Of a DNA stretch of 42,618 nucleotides, positions 1-8,017 are shown in pieces; within the stretch, counting starts at the first letter, position 1, and each line of letters opens with the position of its first letter. Below the pieces are notes generated by a model that had not been told where the DNA came from, made no database searches, and was given only the letters and a program-made list of their open reading frames with translations. Source of the stretch: an uncultured Denitrobacterium sp. (GTDB taxonomy: Bacteria; Actinomycetota; Coriobacteriia; Coriobacteriales; Eggerthellaceae); the NCBI GenBank assembly GCA_905236045.1, contig CAJOOG010000082.1:1-42618 (forward strand), in the 5' to 3' direction. A program made the translations under genes and the position numbers.

Positions 1-352
1 CCCCTTCGATAGCGCCGGCCGGGTCGTCGGGAGCGGGTGCCGCTTCGTCCACTTCCTCCACGAACGCGTGCTCCGCCGATATGGAAAGCGCCTTGTAACC
101 CAGCGCGAGCGATTCGACGAATGCCCTGCACCCGCGTATGAACGGCCAGTACAGCCAACCGTTCACGTTCTTGCCGCTGGCCAGGTCGTGCTCTTCGGTG
201 TAGATGGAGCCGCTCGGCTCGCGTACGGCGACGCTCCAGTTGTAGCGACCCCTCATCATGATGCCTTCGAGAAGAGCCTGCCCGCCGACGTGCGTTTTGA
301 GTTCGCCGTCCTCGTCGAAGGCGCGTTTCAGGTCGGAATCTTCACGGCTCAT
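1..352 (-). CDS. DUF1385 family protein, N-terminal part (cut by window edge)
   Basis: Reading from the ATG at 352 gives 117 codons without a stop to the window edge; the C-terminal part lies outside. The start contains the family hallmark GGQALLEGIMMRGRYNWSV (about residues 23-41), followed by an acidic EEVDEAAPAPDD linker near residue 105. DUF1385 proteins are conserved, partly membrane-embedded proteins of unknown function found in Firmicutes, Thermotogae and Actinobacteria, often near prfA/prmC or rpmE. The ATG follows the thyX stop codon directly (TAGATG), so the two genes are almost certainly co-transcribed and translationally coupled. Function unknown; identification rests on the GGQ(A)LLEG(V/I)MMRG motif. 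Confidence 0.85.
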   Translation of the reverse strand, partial: MSREDSDLKRAFDEDGELKTHVGGQALLEGIMMRGRYNWSVAVREPSGSIYTEEHDLASGKNVNGWLYWPFIRGCRAFVESLALGYKALSISAEHAFVEEVDEAAPAPDDPAGAIEG

Positions 353-1033
353 CTAGACACGGACCACCTTCGGATAGGGGGTTCCGCAGGTCATCTTCCT
401 CTCCGGGCAGTGCCCGCGCACGCACCCCGGGCCCGCATCGGCGAATACGAACGGCGCCAGGGGCTTCACCAACTCGAGCATCCGCCACGCCAGCTCGCGG
501 ATTTCCCACTGAGCGCGATTGCAGCAACGCTCCGCGAAGAAATGATGCAGGGTGCGGGCGTTCATCGTCACGACGATTTTGGACTCCGTGGCATTGGGCA
601 GCAGGTAGCGGGCGTCCTCGGCCGGTATGCCCGCCTCCACGAGCTTGGCGTATGCCTCGGTCGCGGCGGATATCGCCTCGTCGAAAAGCCGGCTGGCCCC
701 TTCGTCTTCGGCCACCTTGGGAGGCTTCACCACGGGCACGCCTTCCTTGAACTTGACGTAGCGCTGGCTCTGCTGGTTGTAGCTGGCGATACGATGACGC
801 ACCAGCTGATGGGTGAGGGCGCGGGAGACGCCGTCGATGGCGAAGGTGAAGCTGGCATGCTCGAGCGTGCTGAAATGCCCGCTGCCCATGATGGTCCCGA
901 GCACGCTGCGGATGCGCTCGTCGGTCATCGTCTCCATGAGCTCGGCGGCGCCCACCGGCGCATAGCAAAGGCGTGCAGCAGTGGCAATGGCACGCTCAGG
1001 GTCGGGCGTATGGTAAAGCAACTCTACATGCAT
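353..1033 (-). CDS. thyX: Flavin-dependent thymidylate synthase ThyX
   Basis: Makes dTMP from dUMP using methylene-tetrahydrofolate as methyl donor, with FAD/NADPH doing the reduction that ThyA obtains from folate oxidation. The 226-residue length is normal for the family. The diagnostic ThyX signature RHRxxSxNxxSxR appears as RHRIASYNQQSQR at residues 79-91, and the C-terminus CVRGHCPERKMTCG resembles that of other bacterial ThyX proteins. The start is set by a strong ribosome binding site (GGAGGAG) a few bases upstream of the ATG. It lies immediately upstream of the DUF1385 gene. Cytoplasmic homotetramer in known members. Confidence 0.96.
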   Translation of the reverse strand: MHVELLYHTPDPERAIATAARLCYAPVGAAELMETMTDERIRSVLGTIMGSGHFSTLEHASFTFAIDGVSRALTHQLVRHRIASYNQQSQRYVKFKEGVPVVKPPKVAEDEGASRLFDEAISAATEAYAKLVEAGIPAEDARYLLPNATESKIVVTMNARTLHHFFAERCCNRAQWEIRELAWRMLELVKPLAPFVFADAGPGCVRGHCPERKMTCGTPYPKVVRV

Positions 1034-1172
1034 GGTATACTCCTCCTTCGTGTGCGTGTATCTTAAGCCACCCGAGCCGCGAACACGTCCGGGGGAGCTC
1101 GGGCGGATGGATTCTACGGAGAAAAGCCGTTTGCGCGAGCGAGGATGCGATAGCGCGCGACGACCGAGTCGG

Positions 1173-2147
1173 CTACCGCGGATTCCAGGCTATGAAAGCC
1201 CAGGTTATCGTGCGCTGTTCGCGCAGGGTATAGGCTTTTTGCGGGTTGCCCTTCTGATCGAGCTCCCCCGCGTGCTCGTTTCTCACCATGTTCTGCCGAA
1301 GCCAATCGGCCAGGCGGTCCTTCGCCTGCGCGATTTGCACGGTATCGCACGGGTCGATGACGTCGTCGATCATGCGCCCGAAGTCCTCCATGCCTTCTTC
1401 GAAGGTGGCGAAAGTATCAAGTCGCTTACTATCGATGAATTGGACCATTGGACGCAACCCCTCGTTCACCAGGATATTCCAGGCGTATTGATGGTCGCGA
1501 CCATGCAAGTTGCGCACTCCGCATGCCTTGAGTATGCGCTCGTCCATGCGCGGGCTGCTCCCGCATGCGAGGGTGACGCAGCAGCGACGCCGTGCCACGC
1601 GGTCAAGCTTCATCAGCGCAGCACGCAGGTCGCCGGTTGCTATAGAGCGGCTGGCGAGGGCGACGTCGGCGCTCTTTTCGCCGATTCCCGCGCTTTCCCA
1701 ATCGTCCTCCCAGGCCAGATGCAGCGTGGAGACACCCGGGGATGCGAGGTCGGACGCGGGGGAAAAGGGCGCGATCTGCAGACCGGCAGCTTCCGCTCGC
1801 AGGCTGGTTTGCTCGAGCATTCCCGTGCTGAAGTCCGCTGCGATTACGGCATTGCCCGCGAGCGCAAGCGGAATGGCCAGCGACCCGGTCCCGCACCCCA
1901 TGTCGAGCACGCTCTCGCCTCGCCTCACCTTCGCCAAATCCAGAAAGGCCGCTACATAGGTGCTGCGCTTCTGGGTCGAATCGAAGTTCTTGGACCGCTT
2001 GTTCCAGTACTGTTCGTCGTCATTTGCGCGGCGGACGCGCTGGAGCTTCCGCCATTCCTCATTCCAGTCGGTATTCTGCAGCCTGGAAATCCACTCGACG
2101 CCCCCGGCATCGCGGGCACTTGCGGCCGAGCGTGTGCTCTCGATCAT
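1173..2147 (-). CDS. Class I SAM-dependent methyltransferase
   Basis: A 324-residue protein with a central Rossmann-fold methyltransferase domain: motif I VLDMGCGTGSL at residues 80-90, followed by an acidic strand end AADFSTGMLE that should bind the SAM ribose. The N-terminal 70 residues (NDDEQYWNKRSKNFD, then a Y/F-rich stretch) resemble those of small-molecule methyltransferases. The frame is open up to 2534, but the ATG at 2147 is preferred because AGGAG sits 6-7 bases upstream and residues encoded further upstream are low-complexity GC-rich read-through. The substrate cannot be told from sequence. It stands alone, 139 bp from thyX and 250 bp from the downstream gene on its other side. 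Confidence 0.85.
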   Translation of the reverse strand: MIESTRSAASARDAGGVEWISRLQNTDWNEEWRKLQRVRRANDDEQYWNKRSKNFDSTQKRSTYVAAFLDLAKVRRGESVLDMGCGTGSLAIPLALAGNAVIAADFSTGMLEQTSLRAEAAGLQIAPFSPASDLASPGVSTLHLAWEDDWESAGIGEKSADVALASRSIATGDLRAALMKLDRVARRRCCVTLACGSSPRMDERILKACGVRNLHGRDHQYAWNILVNEGLRPMVQFIDSKRLDTFATFEEGMEDFGRMIDDVIDPCDTVQIAQAKDRLADWLRQNMVRNEHAGELDQKGNPQKAYTLREQRTITWAFIAWNPR

Positions 2148-2397
2148 GAATGCTCCTACCCACTTGCTTTCGTATGCCCATAGTAGCAGCTCGGGCTGAC
2201 GCGAGTAACCTGGGCACCTGCGTCGGGACAAGACGAACCCTGCCGAGCGGGCGGTTGCCCCATGCGGGCCGTGCGCAAGCCGCCTACCGCTCGCACGCGC
2301 ACCCCGTCCCGTCCGGCCGCGCAGCGCCATCCCCGGAGCCAGGCCATGCGCCAGCCCGACCGGCCCGCGACTGGAAATGGGGCAACCCGGGGCAGGT
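2148..2397. other. 250-bp GC-rich intergenic gap
   Basis: Lies between the methyltransferase start and the stop of the WecA-type gene. Several short frames are open here, as expected at this GC content, but none has a convincing ribosome binding site or recognisable protein sequence. I see no clear terminator or RNA. Confidence 0.4.
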
Positions 2398-3564
2398 TCA
2401 GGCGGAATCGTCCCGCTCCTCGGGAATCTGGCTGCCGGGCTCGTAGCCTTGGGGAATGCGGGGACCTGTGGCGTTCTTGCTGTCGTAGTAGTGCTGCAAG
2501 ACCGGCTTAAACAGGCCCAGCTTCCAAATGGCAAGGGCCACTACCGCCGCCATGACCGCCAACACCACGAAACGCCCGGGTCCGTCTATCATCCCCACGG
2601 CCACCCCGGCCACGCCGAGCAGCGCCGACCAGCCGTAGAGGATCAGCACCGATTTACGTTGGTCAAACCCCCTGTTCAGCAGCCTGTGATGCACATGACC
2701 CAAATCCGCTTCGTCGATGTGCTTGTGCCCTCGCATCCGGCGGATGATGGCGGAGGCGGTATCGACTACGGGCACGCCGGCTATGACCACGGGCACGAGC
2801 ATCAGCACGATACTCGCCGTCCGCACGACACCCATGATCGACACTATGCCCACGATAAGCCCCAGGAAGAGCGACCCGCAATCGCCCATGAAAACCGTTG
2901 CCGGATAGAAGTTGTAACGCAGAAACGCCAGGCAGACGCCGATAAGCGCCAGGCACATGGCGGAAATGGTGAAGCTCCCGTTGCCTATGACCAGGGCAAA
3001 CAGGCATAAGGACACTATGGCTGCCAAGCCCGCGGCAAGCCCGTCGAGGCCATCTATGAGGTTGGTCACGTTCACGAACCCCAGCAAATAGGCCACGGTG
3101 ATTATGCCGTCGAACCAGCCGAGCGAGAAGAGCTGGCCGTTCAGGGGGTTGACCATCACGTCGATGGAGATGCCCGAGATATACACCACCACGCAGGCTA
3201 CGATCTGCCAGAAGAACTTCACCTTCGCCCGGATCTGATAGATATCGTCTATGAGCCCGGCGACGAACATGATCGTGATGCCGAGGACCATCAGCACGAG
3301 GTTGACGTCGCGCTCCATGACGAAATCGAGCATGCTGCGCCCATAGGTCTGCGCCTCCACTACGACGAAGGCGAAGGCGGCCATGAATCCCACGAAGAGC
3401 GCTATGCCTCCGCAGCGCGGAATGGGCACGGTGTTCACACGGCGATTGCCCGGATAGTCGATGGCGCCGATGCGCAATGCGATGCGCTTGGACACCGGCA
3501 CCATCACGTACGTGACTACGAACGCGATGGCGAAGGCGATTCCCAGCTGTAAGTAAAGATTCAC
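2398..3564 (-). CDS. WecA/TagO-type undecaprenyl-phosphate glycosyl-1-phosphate transferase
   Basis: Integral membrane enzyme of the MraY/WecA (GT4) family that moves a sugar-1-phosphate, usually GlcNAc-1-P, from a UDP-sugar onto undecaprenyl phosphate, starting teichoic-acid or surface-polysaccharide synthesis. Family marks in order: DYPGNRRVNTVPIPRCGG (about 36-53), the Mg-binding GLIDDIYQIRAK (103-114), NLIDGLDGLAAG (168-179), FMGDCGS (225-231) and the UDP-sugar-binding HVHHRLL (290-296). Around ten hydrophobic segments span the 388 residues. The start codon is GTG (GTG AAT CTT). The HVHHRLL motif and the absence of MurNAc-pentapeptide features favour WecA/TagO over MraY. It lies 41 bp downstream of a membrane-protein gene and could share its transcript. 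Confidence 0.92.
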   Translation of the reverse strand: MNLYLQLGIAFAIAFVVTYVMVPVSKRIALRIGAIDYPGNRRVNTVPIPRCGGIALFVGFMAAFAFVVVEAQTYGRSMLDFVMERDVNLVLMVLGITIMFVAGLIDDIYQIRAKVKFFWQIVACVVVYISGISIDVMVNPLNGQLFSLGWFDGIITVAYLLGFVNVTNLIDGLDGLAAGLAAIVSLCLFALVIGNGSFTISAMCLALIGVCLAFLRYNFYPATVFMGDCGSLFLGLIVGIVSIMGVVRTASIVLMLVPVVIAGVPVVDTASAIIRRMRGHKHIDEADLGHVHHRLLNRGFDQRKSVLILYGWSALLGVAGVAVGMIDGPGRFVVLAVMAAVVALAIWKLGLFKPVLQHYYDSKNATGPRIPQGYEPGSQIPEERDDSA

Positions 3565-3605
3565 CTGACGAGCTTCGCTTTCTGGAGCCTGATCGACCTA
3601 CGAGC

Positions 3606-4904
3606 CTACGCCCGAGTAACGTAAACGGAAATCTGCCGGACCGTGTCGGTGAGGTTGCCGCTCGCATTGGCCGCGGTGTAATCGTAGGAGAGAACCGAGG
3701 ACCAGTTGTAGTCCACCCCGTCCACGTTGCTCGTGCCATCGAAGGTGCACTTCTCGGAGACGAGGGTGACCCCGTCGCTCGCGTAAGTGGAATACTCGGC
3801 TTTCGAAGGCAGCGCGACCGTGCCGTTCTCCACGACAAGCCCGGCGTCGTTGAGGGTCTTCTCCACCACATGCTCGTTGGTCACCGCATCTATGAAGGAC
3901 AGCGAGCCGTACCCGAGGCTGACGGTGGCCGCCGAATAGCCCGCCTGGGTGGTGAGCCCATCGGCGTCGAGCGTGAGGTAGACCGTGGGCGTGCCGGACT
4001 TGGCGTCCGCCGGCTCGCCGGTGAGCATGACGGTGACGTTGGCACCGATGGGGGCGTCGGCCTCGTCGGTGATGGGCGTGCTGAGCGTGATGGTGGCCCC
4101 GTGCCCGAGTTGCTCGACGACCTGCTCCTGCGTGAGGCCTATCAGGGCAGTGAGCACGGGCACGTCGGTGGTCTTCGAGTTCTCGCCGTTATTGTCGTCC
4201 GTGGTGCCTTTAGCGCCGCTCACCTGGCTCGTATCGGTGCCGGTCTGATTGGCCTGTTGAACGGCCATGTCCCGACCGGACTGCACGATCTGGTATCCCC
4301 AATACGCCAGGCCGCCCAGCAGGATGATGAGCAGGAAAACCACCAGGATGAGGATGCGGCGCGTGCGTTTGCTGCGCTTGTGGTACTCGGGCATCGCATC
4401 TTCGATTTCCTTCTTGGTCGGCTTACGATGCTTGCCCCGGGTCGCCCCGTCGCTCTGCGTCTTCGCCTTGCCGTCCGTCGTCGTAGAGGCGACAGCCGCC
4501 ACGGCGCCGACGGCGGGCTCGGGATTGGCGAACTCGCGAACCCCGTGCATCTTGTCGCCGTATTCGTAGTAATCGCGCTGGCGGTCGTCGACGAACTCCT
4601 CGGCATCGTCGAGGAACTCGTCACCTTGGGGTTTGAAGGCGCCGTCTTCGTCGGTGGGCAGCGCATCCACGCCGCTGTTCGCCCCCGTGCGGATGACCGG
4701 CCGCCCCCCATCTTCGACGTTGAAGGTATGCGGAGAGGGGAAATCGCCCTCGTCGGAGGCGAAATCGTAATTCTCGTGCGGCTCATCGCCCGCATGATTA
4801 TCCACGGCTGCACCGCCGAAAAGGGGCTCTTCCCTCTCTTCCGCGGCATCGACCTGAGTCGATTCGCTTTCCTCTTGCCTGGATTCTCTATTGCGTTTCA
4901 GCAT
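3606..4904 (-). CDS. Acidic single-pass membrane protein with PASTA-like extracellular region
   Basis: The 432-residue protein has a long, acidic, probably disordered cytoplasmic N-terminus (about 1-170, rich in Glu/Asp), a basic stop-transfer stretch (HKRSKRTRR), one transmembrane helix at about 183-207 (RILILVVFLLIILLGGLAYW), and an extracellular part of about 220 residues rich in Thr/Ser/Asn. The segment VPVLTALIGLTQEQVVEQLG resembles the start of a PASTA repeat (VPxxxGxxxxxAxxxL), but I cannot confirm a full domain. It sits between two other envelope genes. I infer a role at the cell wall or surface; no enzyme motif is visible. Confidence 0.7.
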   Translation of the reverse strand: MLKRNRESRQEESESTQVDAAEEREEPLFGGAAVDNHAGDEPHENYDFASDEGDFPSPHTFNVEDGGRPVIRTGANSGVDALPTDEDGAFKPQGDEFLDDAEEFVDDRQRDYYEYGDKMHGVREFANPEPAVGAVAAVASTTTDGKAKTQSDGATRGKHRKPTKKEIEDAMPEYHKRSKRTRRILILVVFLLIILLGGLAYWGYQIVQSGRDMAVQQANQTGTDTSQVSGAKGTTDDNNGENSKTTDVPVLTALIGLTQEQVVEQLGHGATITLSTPITDEADAPIGANVTVMLTGEPADAKSGTPTVYLTLDADGLTTQAGYSAATVSLGYGSLSFIDAVTNEHVVEKTLNDAGLVVENGTVALPSKAEYSTYASDGVTLVSEKCTFDGTSNVDGVDYNWSSVLSYDYTAANASGNLTDTVRQISVYVTRA

Positions 4905-4927
4905 GGTATTTCAGCCTTTCACAGGAA

Positions 4928-5398
4928 CTAGGCGCCCATCGAGACGTTCCAGTAAATGACGAACGCCACGATGATGAGCGCCATGACGACCAGAATCCAG
5001 ATGCGCATGCTCTGGTGGGGGGTCTTCTCGTGCAGGTCTTTCTCCGTGGTGATGAGGGCCTCGGCCTCGCGGGCCCGCTTCTGCTTCATATGCAGGGCGA
5101 ATTCGGCACGGGCCTCTTCGTCGGCATCCGCCAGCAACGCGGCCGTCTCGTCGGAGACGCCCTCGATGTGGGGAATGCGCTTCTTCGACTCGGGCTCGGG
5201 CTCGGGCTCGGGCTCGGCCGCATCGGGCTCGGGCTCGGCGGCAACGTCCTCGACCGACGGTCCGCCCTCGTCGGCAGCCGACTCGTCGGCAGCGTTCTCG
5301 GGCGCCTCGTTCTCCCCGACAGCGCCGGCTTGGATGACGATGTCGTCCTCTTCGTCGCCGCTCACGCTGATGAGCGAGAAGTCCTTTTCCTCTGCCAC
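4928..5398 (-). CDS. Small acidic tail-anchored membrane protein with Glu-Pro repeat
   Basis: A 156-residue protein that is acidic for its first two thirds and contains an (EP)n tract (about residues 55-70), encoded by tandem GGCTCG hexamers visible on the plus strand around 5194-5245. A moderately charged helix (about 80-125) is followed by one C-terminal transmembrane segment (about 132-150, IWILVVMALIIVAFVIYW) and a six-residue tail, so it is probably tail-anchored with the bulk in the cytoplasm. It lies 23 bp upstream of the larger acidic membrane protein, which has the opposite loop arrangement; the two may act together. Function unknown. The hexamer repeat may vary in length between strains. 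Confidence 0.72.
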   Translation of the reverse strand: MAEEKDFSLISVSGDEEDDIVIQAGAVGENEAPENAADESAADEGGPSVEDVAAEPEPDAAEPEPEPEPESKKRIPHIEGVSDETAALLADADEEARAEFALHMKQKRAREAEALITTEKDLHEKTPHQSMRIWILVVMALIIVAFVIYWNVSMGA

Positions 5399-5577
5399 GG
5401 CCCTTCACCGCCTTTCCTCAATCACGCAATTATAGACGAACGCACGCACGCCCCCGCACCGCCCGACACAATGCGCACGAAAGGCTGACAAGGCTGGAAG
5501 CCCCCACGCGCGGACGGGCGCCCGACGCGCGATGCGCGATGCGCAGCCCAACGTCCAACAACCGGCGCGGCGCGGGC

Positions 5578-6507
5578 CTACGACAGGAAGTCGTCGAGGA
5601 TCTCCTGCTCGGCCTCTTCTTCCGTCAAGCCCAGCGTCTGCAGCTTCACTATCTGCTCGCCGGCGATCTTGCCTATGGCGGCCTCGTGCATGAGGATCGC
5701 CTCGGGGCTCCTCGCCTCTATCGCGGGGATGCTCTTCACTTGCCCGTTGCCCATCAGGATGCTGTCGCACTGAACGTGCCCGCGGCAGGCGGCGCTTCCC
5801 ACCACCAGCGGACTGAAGACCTGGCGCGAATCGTCCTTGGCCACGCTTCGGCTTATCACCTGCACGCTCGAGCCCTCGCCGTTCATCTCGAAACGCATGT
5901 TGGATTCGGCCCATTGCTCGTCGGTCGTCATCATCTTCTCGGCGAGAATGAGCTTGGCTCCCTCGGCCAGATCCACATTCGTCTCGCGCTTGGTGCTGGT
6001 CACGCCTTCGAGCTGGCTCATGTTCATCTCGCAGAACGCGTTCTCGCCCAGATGCACCTCCGTCACGGGATTCAAGATGCGCGTGGCATCGGGATCGCCT
6101 TCGCCGTAATGGACCTCCTCGTACTTGATGCGGCTGCCGCGGCCCACGAAAAACTCGTGGATACCGTCATGCTGGCTGGTCTGGTGGGCGGAGTTGTGAA
6201 TGCCGCAACCGGCCACAATCGTCACGTCGCAACCCTCGCCCACGTAAAAGGTGTTGTAGACGACATCGTTCATCTCCACCTGGCTCATGATGACCGGGAT
6301 GTAGACGGTCTCGCCGCGGGTGCCGTCCTTGATGCGGATGTCGATGCCGGGCAGGTCGTCTTTGGTCTCGATGTCGATGAAAGCGGAACTGCTGCGCTGC
6401 ACGAGCTCGCCGTTGCGGCGGATGTTGAAGGCGCCCTTCGGCATGCCGTGCATGTTCGCAATGGTCGCGAGAAGGCTCTCGTCGATAGGTGAAAGGTCTA
6501 CTGCCAT
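5578..6507 (-). CDS. SmsB: minimal SufB/SufD-like Fe-S scaffold protein
   Basis: Homologue of the SufB/SufD core beta-helix (309 residues), lacking the roughly 150-residue N-terminal domain of true SufB. The C-terminal part keeps the scaffold signature: CRGHVQCD (241-248) aligns with SRCTVSCQ of SufB, and MHEAAIGKIAGEQI (273-286) with GHEATIGRIGDDKI. C-terminal helices are acidic (TEEEAEQEILDD). With the SufC-like ATPase just upstream (12-bp gap) this is the two-gene 'SUF-like minimal system' arrangement (SmsC-SmsB) known from archaea and anaerobic bacteria, thought to assemble Fe-S clusters without dedicated SufS/SufU in the locus. The start at 6507 has GGGAGG at a good distance. A complete suf operon lies elsewhere in this window. 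Confidence 0.88.
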   Translation of the reverse strand: MAVDLSPIDESLLATIANMHGMPKGAFNIRRNGELVQRSSSAFIDIETKDDLPGIDIRIKDGTRGETVYIPVIMSQVEMNDVVYNTFYVGEGCDVTIVAGCGIHNSAHQTSQHDGIHEFFVGRGSRIKYEEVHYGEGDPDATRILNPVTEVHLGENAFCEMNMSQLEGVTSTKRETNVDLAEGAKLILAEKMMTTDEQWAESNMRFEMNGEGSSVQVISRSVAKDDSRQVFSPLVVGSAACRGHVQCDSILMGNGQVKSIPAIEARSPEAILMHEAAIGKIAGEQIVKLQTLGLTEEEAEQEILDDFLS

Positions 6508-6519
6508 GACTGCCTCCCG

Positions 6520-7302
6520 TTAGCAATTCGCGTTGATCGTGCCCGTGGCGATATTGGTGGGCTCGCTGAGAGTGCAAGCCGCATCCGGATTCACCCGCGT
6601 GACGAAGCCGAGCTTCTCCATCATGTCGTCGGGCGTGCCGGTATCCTCGATGTGGCCGCTCTTCAGCAGCACGATCTCGTCGGCAAGGCGGATGATGCGC
6701 TCCTGATGGCTGATGATGATGATCGTATGCCCGTCGCGCGCATCGTGAATCTGACGAAAAGTGCTGGTCAGCCGATCGAAACTCCACAGGTCGATGCCGG
6801 CCTCCGGCTCGTCGTAGATGGCCAGCTGCGGGTCGCGCGCCAAGATCGTGGCGATCTCGATGCGCTTCACCTCGCCGCCGGAGAGATTCTTGTCGACTTC
6901 GCGCGTCAGCCAATCGGCGCTGCACAGGCCCACCTTCGCCAGGTACTCGTTGCAGGCGAAGAGCGGCAGGCGCTCCCCCGCGGCGAGCTCGAGCAGCTTC
7001 TTCACCTTCATCCCCTTGAAGCGGGGCGGCTGCTGAAAACCGTAACCCACGCCGAGCTTGGCACGCTCGCTTATAGGCAGGTGCGCGATGTCCTGCCCGT
7101 TGAGGAGAATCTGACCGTCCGTGGGCTCCTCGATGCCCATTATCAGCTTGGCGAGCGTGCTCTTGCCGCCGCCGTTGGGCCCCGTGATGACCACGAAGCG
7201 GTCATCGGGAATCGTCAGGGAAACGCCGTCGATGATGCGGCGCGTCTCGGCGGAGCCCTCCGCCACCGGCACGTCGAACACGACGTCTTTGAGTTCCAGC
7301 AT
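6520..7302 (-). CDS. SmsC: SufC-like ABC ATPase of minimal Fe-S system
   Basis: Soluble ABC ATPase of the SufC type (260 residues from the chosen start). Walker A GPNGGGKST at 41-49, signature LSGGEVKRIEI beginning at 140, Walker B LAIYDEPEAGIDLW at 160-173 (the Glu after Asp is the catalytic base), H-loop IIISHQERII. FQQPPRFKGMKVKKLLELA is comparable with the FQxPxEIxGV segment of SufC. The ATG at 7302 is chosen over one 15 bp upstream because GGGGAGG stands 6 bases before it. It precedes and is probably co-translated with smsB. It is expected to dimerise with the scaffold and power a conformational change during cluster assembly. Confidence 0.88.
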   Translation of the reverse strand: MLELKDVVFDVPVAEGSAETRRIIDGVSLTIPDDRFVVITGPNGGGKSTLAKLIMGIEEPTDGQILLNGQDIAHLPISERAKLGVGYGFQQPPRFKGMKVKKLLELAAGERLPLFACNEYLAKVGLCSADWLTREVDKNLSGGEVKRIEIATILARDPQLAIYDEPEAGIDLWSFDRLTSTFRQIHDARDGHTIIIISHQERIIRLADEIVLLKSGHIEDTGTPDDMMEKLGFVTRVNPDAACTLSEPTNIATGTINANC

Positions 7303-7323
7303 CGCCAACCTCCCCATCTTTCC

Positions 7324-7338
7324 GGGCGCCGAGCGCCC
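7324..7338 (-). other. Perfect hairpin in the smsC leader
   Basis: A 6-bp perfect stem (GGGCGC, loop of 3, GCGCCC) sits about 22 bp upstream of the smsC start and just before its ribosome binding site. A possible -10 (TACAAT on the minus strand, 7356-7361) lies upstream, so the hairpin would be near the mRNA 5' end. It may influence translation or stability; no known class is recognised. Confidence 0.3.
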
Positions 7339-7460
7339 TTGCTCGTCGATTGGACATTGTAGCGTTTTGCGCCGAATTGCACAGTCGAGAATCTATTCCC
7401 TAGCGTTTCACTAGGACTTTTGCCATTCAGGGGAATTCCCGACCGACGGGCGCGCAGCTG

Positions 7461-7469
7461 TGCTACACT
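7461..7469 (+). promoter_or_regulatory. Extended -10 promoter of the thiamine uptake operon
   Basis: TGCTACACT matches an extended -10 element (TGnTAnnnT). Transcription would start at about 7476, directly before the TPP riboswitch. No good -35 hexamer is seen 17 bp upstream, which is common with extended -10 promoters. Confidence 0.5.
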
Positions 7470-7483
7470 CCAAGCACTTTCTT

Positions 7484-7570
7484 CGGGGAGCTCGGTCGAT
7501 CGCCGGGCTGAGAGGAGGGCCGCGGCCTTCGACCCATGGAACCTGTCTGGATAATGCCAGCGTAGGGACA
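7484..7570 (+). promoter_or_regulatory. TPP riboswitch (THI element)
   Basis: Conserved core elements appear in the right order and spacing: GGGGAGC (7485-7491), CTGAGA (7508-7513) after the P2/P3 region, then ACCTG, TCTGGATAATGCCAGC and GTAGGGA (7541-7569), which form P4/P5 and close P1. A variable P3 stem (GGGCCGCGGCC) lies between. It senses thiamine pyrophosphate and should turn down the downstream thiamine uptake genes when TPP is plentiful. The expression platform is unclear: a GCGGGG/CCCCGC hairpin at 7603-7622 lies between the aptamer and the first ribosome binding site but lacks a U tract, so control may act on translation or through Rho. Confidence 0.95.
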
Positions 7571-7602
7571 TGCTCGCACGCGAAGTGCGGCCCTGCCTTG
7601 GC

Positions 7603-7622
7603 GCGGGGTCGAACCGCCCCGC
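7603..7622 (+). other. Hairpin between TPP aptamer and first gene
   Basis: GCGGGG and CCCCGC are perfectly complementary with an 8-base loop, ending about 8 bases before the GGAGAGGA ribosome binding site of the next gene. It is a candidate part of the riboswitch expression platform. No oligo-U follows, so it does not look like an intrinsic terminator. Confidence 0.4.
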
Positions 7623-7645
7623 AGCGCAGAGGAGAGGAACACGCC

Positions 7646-7978
7646 ATGGAATGCGCGATCGCAATTCAGTACCTGCCGCTCGATGCCGGCAGCGACGAGC
7701 GCATCTGCGAGATCGTCGACAAGGTCATCGAGGCCATCGACGCGAGCGGGCTCGACTATTACGTCGGACCCTTCGAAACCACCGTCGAGGGCGACTTCGA
7801 GTCCTGCATGCGCCTGCTGCAGGACTGCCTGGAGGCGGGTGCGCGCGCGGGCTGCAAGGAGATGGCCAGTTACGTGAAGATCAGCTGGCGCCCCGGCGGG
7901 CGCGTGATGTCCACCGACGACAAGATAGGCAAGTACCACCCCACCGATTCCGAGTTCGCCCTACGCGGAATCGCCTAG
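7646..7978 (+). CDS. Thiamine-binding protein (MTH1187/YkoF-like)
   Basis: A 110-residue soluble protein of the thiamine-binding (MTH1187/YkoF, Pfam Thiamine_BP) family. Motifs typical of the family: IAIQYLPL at the start, GPFETTVEGDFESC (41-54), SYVKISWRP (75-83) and the C-terminal MSTDDKIGKYHP (88-99). The frame is open from 7460, but the ATG at 7646 has GGAGAGGA upstream and begins exactly where family homology begins; starting earlier would run through the riboswitch. It is the first gene after the TPP riboswitch and is followed by ABC transporter genes, so it probably binds thiamine or its pyrimidine precursor in the cytoplasm, as YkoF does. Confidence 0.9.
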   Translation: MECAIAIQYLPLDAGSDERICEIVDKVIEAIDASGLDYYVGPFETTVEGDFESCMRLLQDCLEAGARAGCKEMASYVKISWRPGGRVMSTDDKIGKYHPTDSEFALRGIA

Positions 7979-8017
7979 GGCGGTGCTCGCATGCGCAAGG
8001 CGAACGGAGGCGGACGG

